From Gammaproteobacteria bacterium (GTDB taxonomy: Bacteria; Pseudomonadota; Gammaproteobacteria; CAJXQU01), in contig JALSRM010000037.1 of NCBI GenBank assembly GCA_026984775.1, positions 1 through 49,603 on the forward strand: a stretch of 49,603 nucleotides of DNA, in the 5' to 3' direction. The notes under the pieces were generated by a model. It saw only the letters and a list, made by a program, of their open reading frames with translations. It did no database searches and was not told the DNA's origin. Position numbers and translations under genes: made by a program. The stretch's first letter is position 1, and each line of letters starts with the position of its first letter. Shown in pieces: positions 47,767 to 49,603 of this stretch.

Positions 47767-49603
47767 ATGAAAACAGGGATCGTTGCTTTTCTTGTCGGTA
47801 TTCTGAGCCTCTATCAGTTTAGTACTCTACCTGACACACCCTTCGTATATTTCCTTTCGGCAACAGGTGTACTGTTGATTCTTTATCCACGACTCAGACT
47901 TATTGGCTGTTTCGCAACTGGTTTTCTGTGGGCCCTATGGCGTGCGGATATCATTTTAGAAAATCAATTGCCGGTGTCTCTGGAAGGCAAAGATATTCTG
48001 CTTGAAGCGACTGTTGCTACTCTCCCGCATTATTCATTAAACCGCGTGCATTTCTCCGCAGATGTTGAAACTTTGTTTCTCGATAACCGGCAGGTTCCTG
48101 CCAGCTATCGATTAAACCTAAACTGGTATAAGGATATACCACAAGTACTCGAACCGGGTCAGAGATGGCGTTTTCTGGTCCGTCTCAAGCGTCCGAACGG
48201 TTTTATGAACCCCGGTGGTCAGGATTATGAGGCGATACTTTTTGAAAACGGGATCAGTGCAACGGGTTATGTACGATCAGGCGCCAAACTGATGGGATAT
48301 TCGAACGCTATCTTCTATCGAATTCATCGATGGCGTACAGCGCTCCATCACGAATTGAAGACAATCATGCCCGGTCTGAACGGGATCATCCCTGCTCTGG
48401 CGCTTGGGATCCGGGATGATCTCACTCAAGCGCAATGGAAGGTATTGATCGATACGGGCACGATTCACCTTGTTGCCATATCTGGCCTGCATATCAGCCT
48501 GATCGCTGGACTGGCATTTTTTATCGGCCGCTGGCTTTGGAGTCTTCCGATTAGAAGTCTGCACTGGATTCCCGCACAAAAGGCTGGAGCGATGATTTCG
48601 ATCATCGCGGCGCTTGGCTATGCTGCTTTGGCAGGATTTTCGATTCCGACTCAACGGGCAGTGATCATGATCACAAGCATCATGCTTTGTTTACTTGCGA
48701 ACAGACACTTGTCGCGTTCTGATATCTTTTTTATTGCACTGTTTATCGTCCTTTTGTTCTCTCCTGATTCAGTCATTGTTCCCGGTTTCTGGTTGTCTTT
48801 TGCAGCCGTGGCGATCATCTTTTATTCGCTTGATGGCAGGACGGGAACCCGAAATATCTGGTCTTCATCGCTGAAGGTCCATTTTGCCCTGGCAATCGGT
48901 CTTGCGCCTGTTCTGGCCCTGTTTTTTGGAAAAAACCCCGTGTATGGACCTCTTACAAATCTTTTTGCTGTACCGATTTTCGGCCTGATCATTACACCTC
49001 TGGCGCTCTTGGGCACCTTGTTCCTACCGGTGACAAAGTCCTTGAGTCAACCCTTCATCGAAGCTGGAAATACCCTTATTAATGGATTCTGGCCTTTTCT
49101 TCAATGGTTTTCAGAATTACAGTTTGCCACTATTCACACACCACCCCTAACATTTGGTATTTTCCTGATCGCCTTATTGGGTGTACTCCTCTTTCTTATG
49201 CCAAAAGGTTTGCCGGGTAGATGGCTTGGTGGTGTTTTTGTTCTTCCTGCTCTACTTTTACAACCTGAACATCCTGCAACAGGAGAATTTGAATTTACCT
49301 TACTGGATGTGGGGCAGGGTCTGGCAGCAGTCATACGAACAGCGGAACATACGCTCGTGTATGACACTGGGGCGCGTTATAGCGCTGATTTCGATACCGG
49401 AAGGACCGTTGTTGTGCCATTTCTTCGCTCACTTGGGATAGAAAGCGTTGATAGGGTGATCATCAGCCATGGTGACAATGACCACCGCGGTGGTTACAGG
49501 AGCCTGGTTGAGGCTATGCAGATTGGAGAAACCTTGACTAGTGTTCCCGAGAAGCTCAAAGGTGATCAGGTTATTTCGTGTCAAGAAGGCCAGGAATGGG
49601 AGT
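47767..49603 (+). CDS. comEC: DNA internalization protein ComEC/Rec2, 3' partial
   Basis: The frame is open to the right edge; 612 residues are visible. An N-terminal membrane segment and OB-like region (DUF4131; FMNPGGQDYE) are followed by the Competence domain with the signature HLVAISGLHISLIAG and about eight helices. Near the edge the metallo-beta-lactamase-like domain begins (LLDVGQGLAAVI, SHGDNDHRGG). ComEC forms the inner-membrane channel for single-stranded DNA in natural transformation, and the C-terminal domain may degrade the other strand. Upstream AT-rich sequence lacks a good Shine-Dalgarno. Confidence 0.95.
   Translation, partial: MKTGIVAFLVGILSLYQFSTLPDTPFVYFLSATGVLLILYPRLRLIGCFATGFLWALWRADIILENQLPVSLEGKDILLEATVATLPHYSLNRVHFSADVETLFLDNRQVPASYRLNLNWYKDIPQVLEPGQRWRFLVRLKRPNGFMNPGGQDYEAILFENGISATGYVRSGAKLMGYSNAIFYRIHRWRTALHHELKTIMPGLNGIIPALALGIRDDLTQAQWKVLIDTGTIHLVAISGLHISLIAGLAFFIGRWLWSLPIRSLHWIPAQKAGAMISIIAALGYAALAGFSIPTQRAVIMITSIMLCLLANRHLSRSDIFFIALFIVLLFSPDSVIVPGFWLSFAAVAIIFYSLDGRTGTRNIWSSSLKVHFALAIGLAPVLALFFGKNPVYGPLTNLFAVPIFGLIITPLALLGTLFLPVTKSLSQPFIEAGNTLINGFWPFLQWFSELQFATIHTPPLTFGIFLIALLGVLLFLMPKGLPGRWLGGVFVLPALLLQPEHPATGEFEFTLLDVGQGLAAVIRTAEHTLVYDTGARYSADFDTGRTVVVPFLRSLGIESVDRVIISHGDNDHRGGYRSLVEAMQIGETLTSVPEKLKGDQVISCQEGQEWE

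Overview
The window is a stretch of gammaproteobacterial chromosome, mid-40s percent GC by eye. The gene complement supports this: an EF-P modification set (efp, epmA, epmB), yoaA, rarA-crcB-serS, leuB-asd-fimV-truA, pntAB, dsbB and comEC. A MoxY-type sensor kinase, an XrtA/PEP-CTERM-type exopolysaccharide export cassette and a VPLP-type C-terminal sorting signal fit an environmental, probably aquatic member. The exact genus cannot be told from the sequence alone. No phage, insertion sequence or CRISPR array was seen.

Layout, left: a 5'-truncated PAS-GGDEF-EAL protein; ygiQ; a two-component pair (LuxR-type regulator and MoxY-like kinase, minus strand); a SPOR lipoprotein; dsbB facing a secreted thioredoxin-fold/DsbD-alpha-like protein; a membrane SpoIIE-type phosphatase; then ybgC and epmB on the minus strand, divergent by 22 bases from efp-epmA-yoaA on the plus strand. 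A 477-base poorly coding gap follows, then a histone-deacetylase-family enzyme facing moeA and a fused mobA-mobB.

Middle (about 19.9-26.1 kb): an export and chain-length cassette for a polysaccharide: Wza-like protein, outer-membrane barrel, Wzz/GumC-type protein, BY-kinase with a six-tyrosine tail, and ExeA-like ATPase. Glycosyltransferases and exosortase are not in view. A small secreted-protein gene broken by two frameshifts separates it from rarA-crcB-DUF190-serS. Next are an acyl-carrier-protein-like gene without the usual serine, a DUF455 ferritin-like protein, and a PEP-CTERM-anchored subtilase-like protein whose substrate-sorting class matches the export cassette.

Right: pntAB with a small membrane protein, a clear hairpin terminator, a Bax-inhibitor-1 family protein, tRNA-Ser(UGA) with promoter and terminator, leuB-asd, fimV, an ECF-T-like membrane protein, truA, a large soluble hybrid histidine kinase, a DUF2062 protein and a 3'-truncated comEC.

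Most of the region is conserved housekeeping. The most unusual signals are the serine-less ACP-like protein, the thioredoxin/DsbD-alpha fusion opposite dsbB, the PEP-CTERM subtilase with altered catalytic motifs, the doubly frameshifted gene, and a nested inverted repeat between the phosphatase gene and ybgC. Four convergent gene pairs overlap at their 3' ends.
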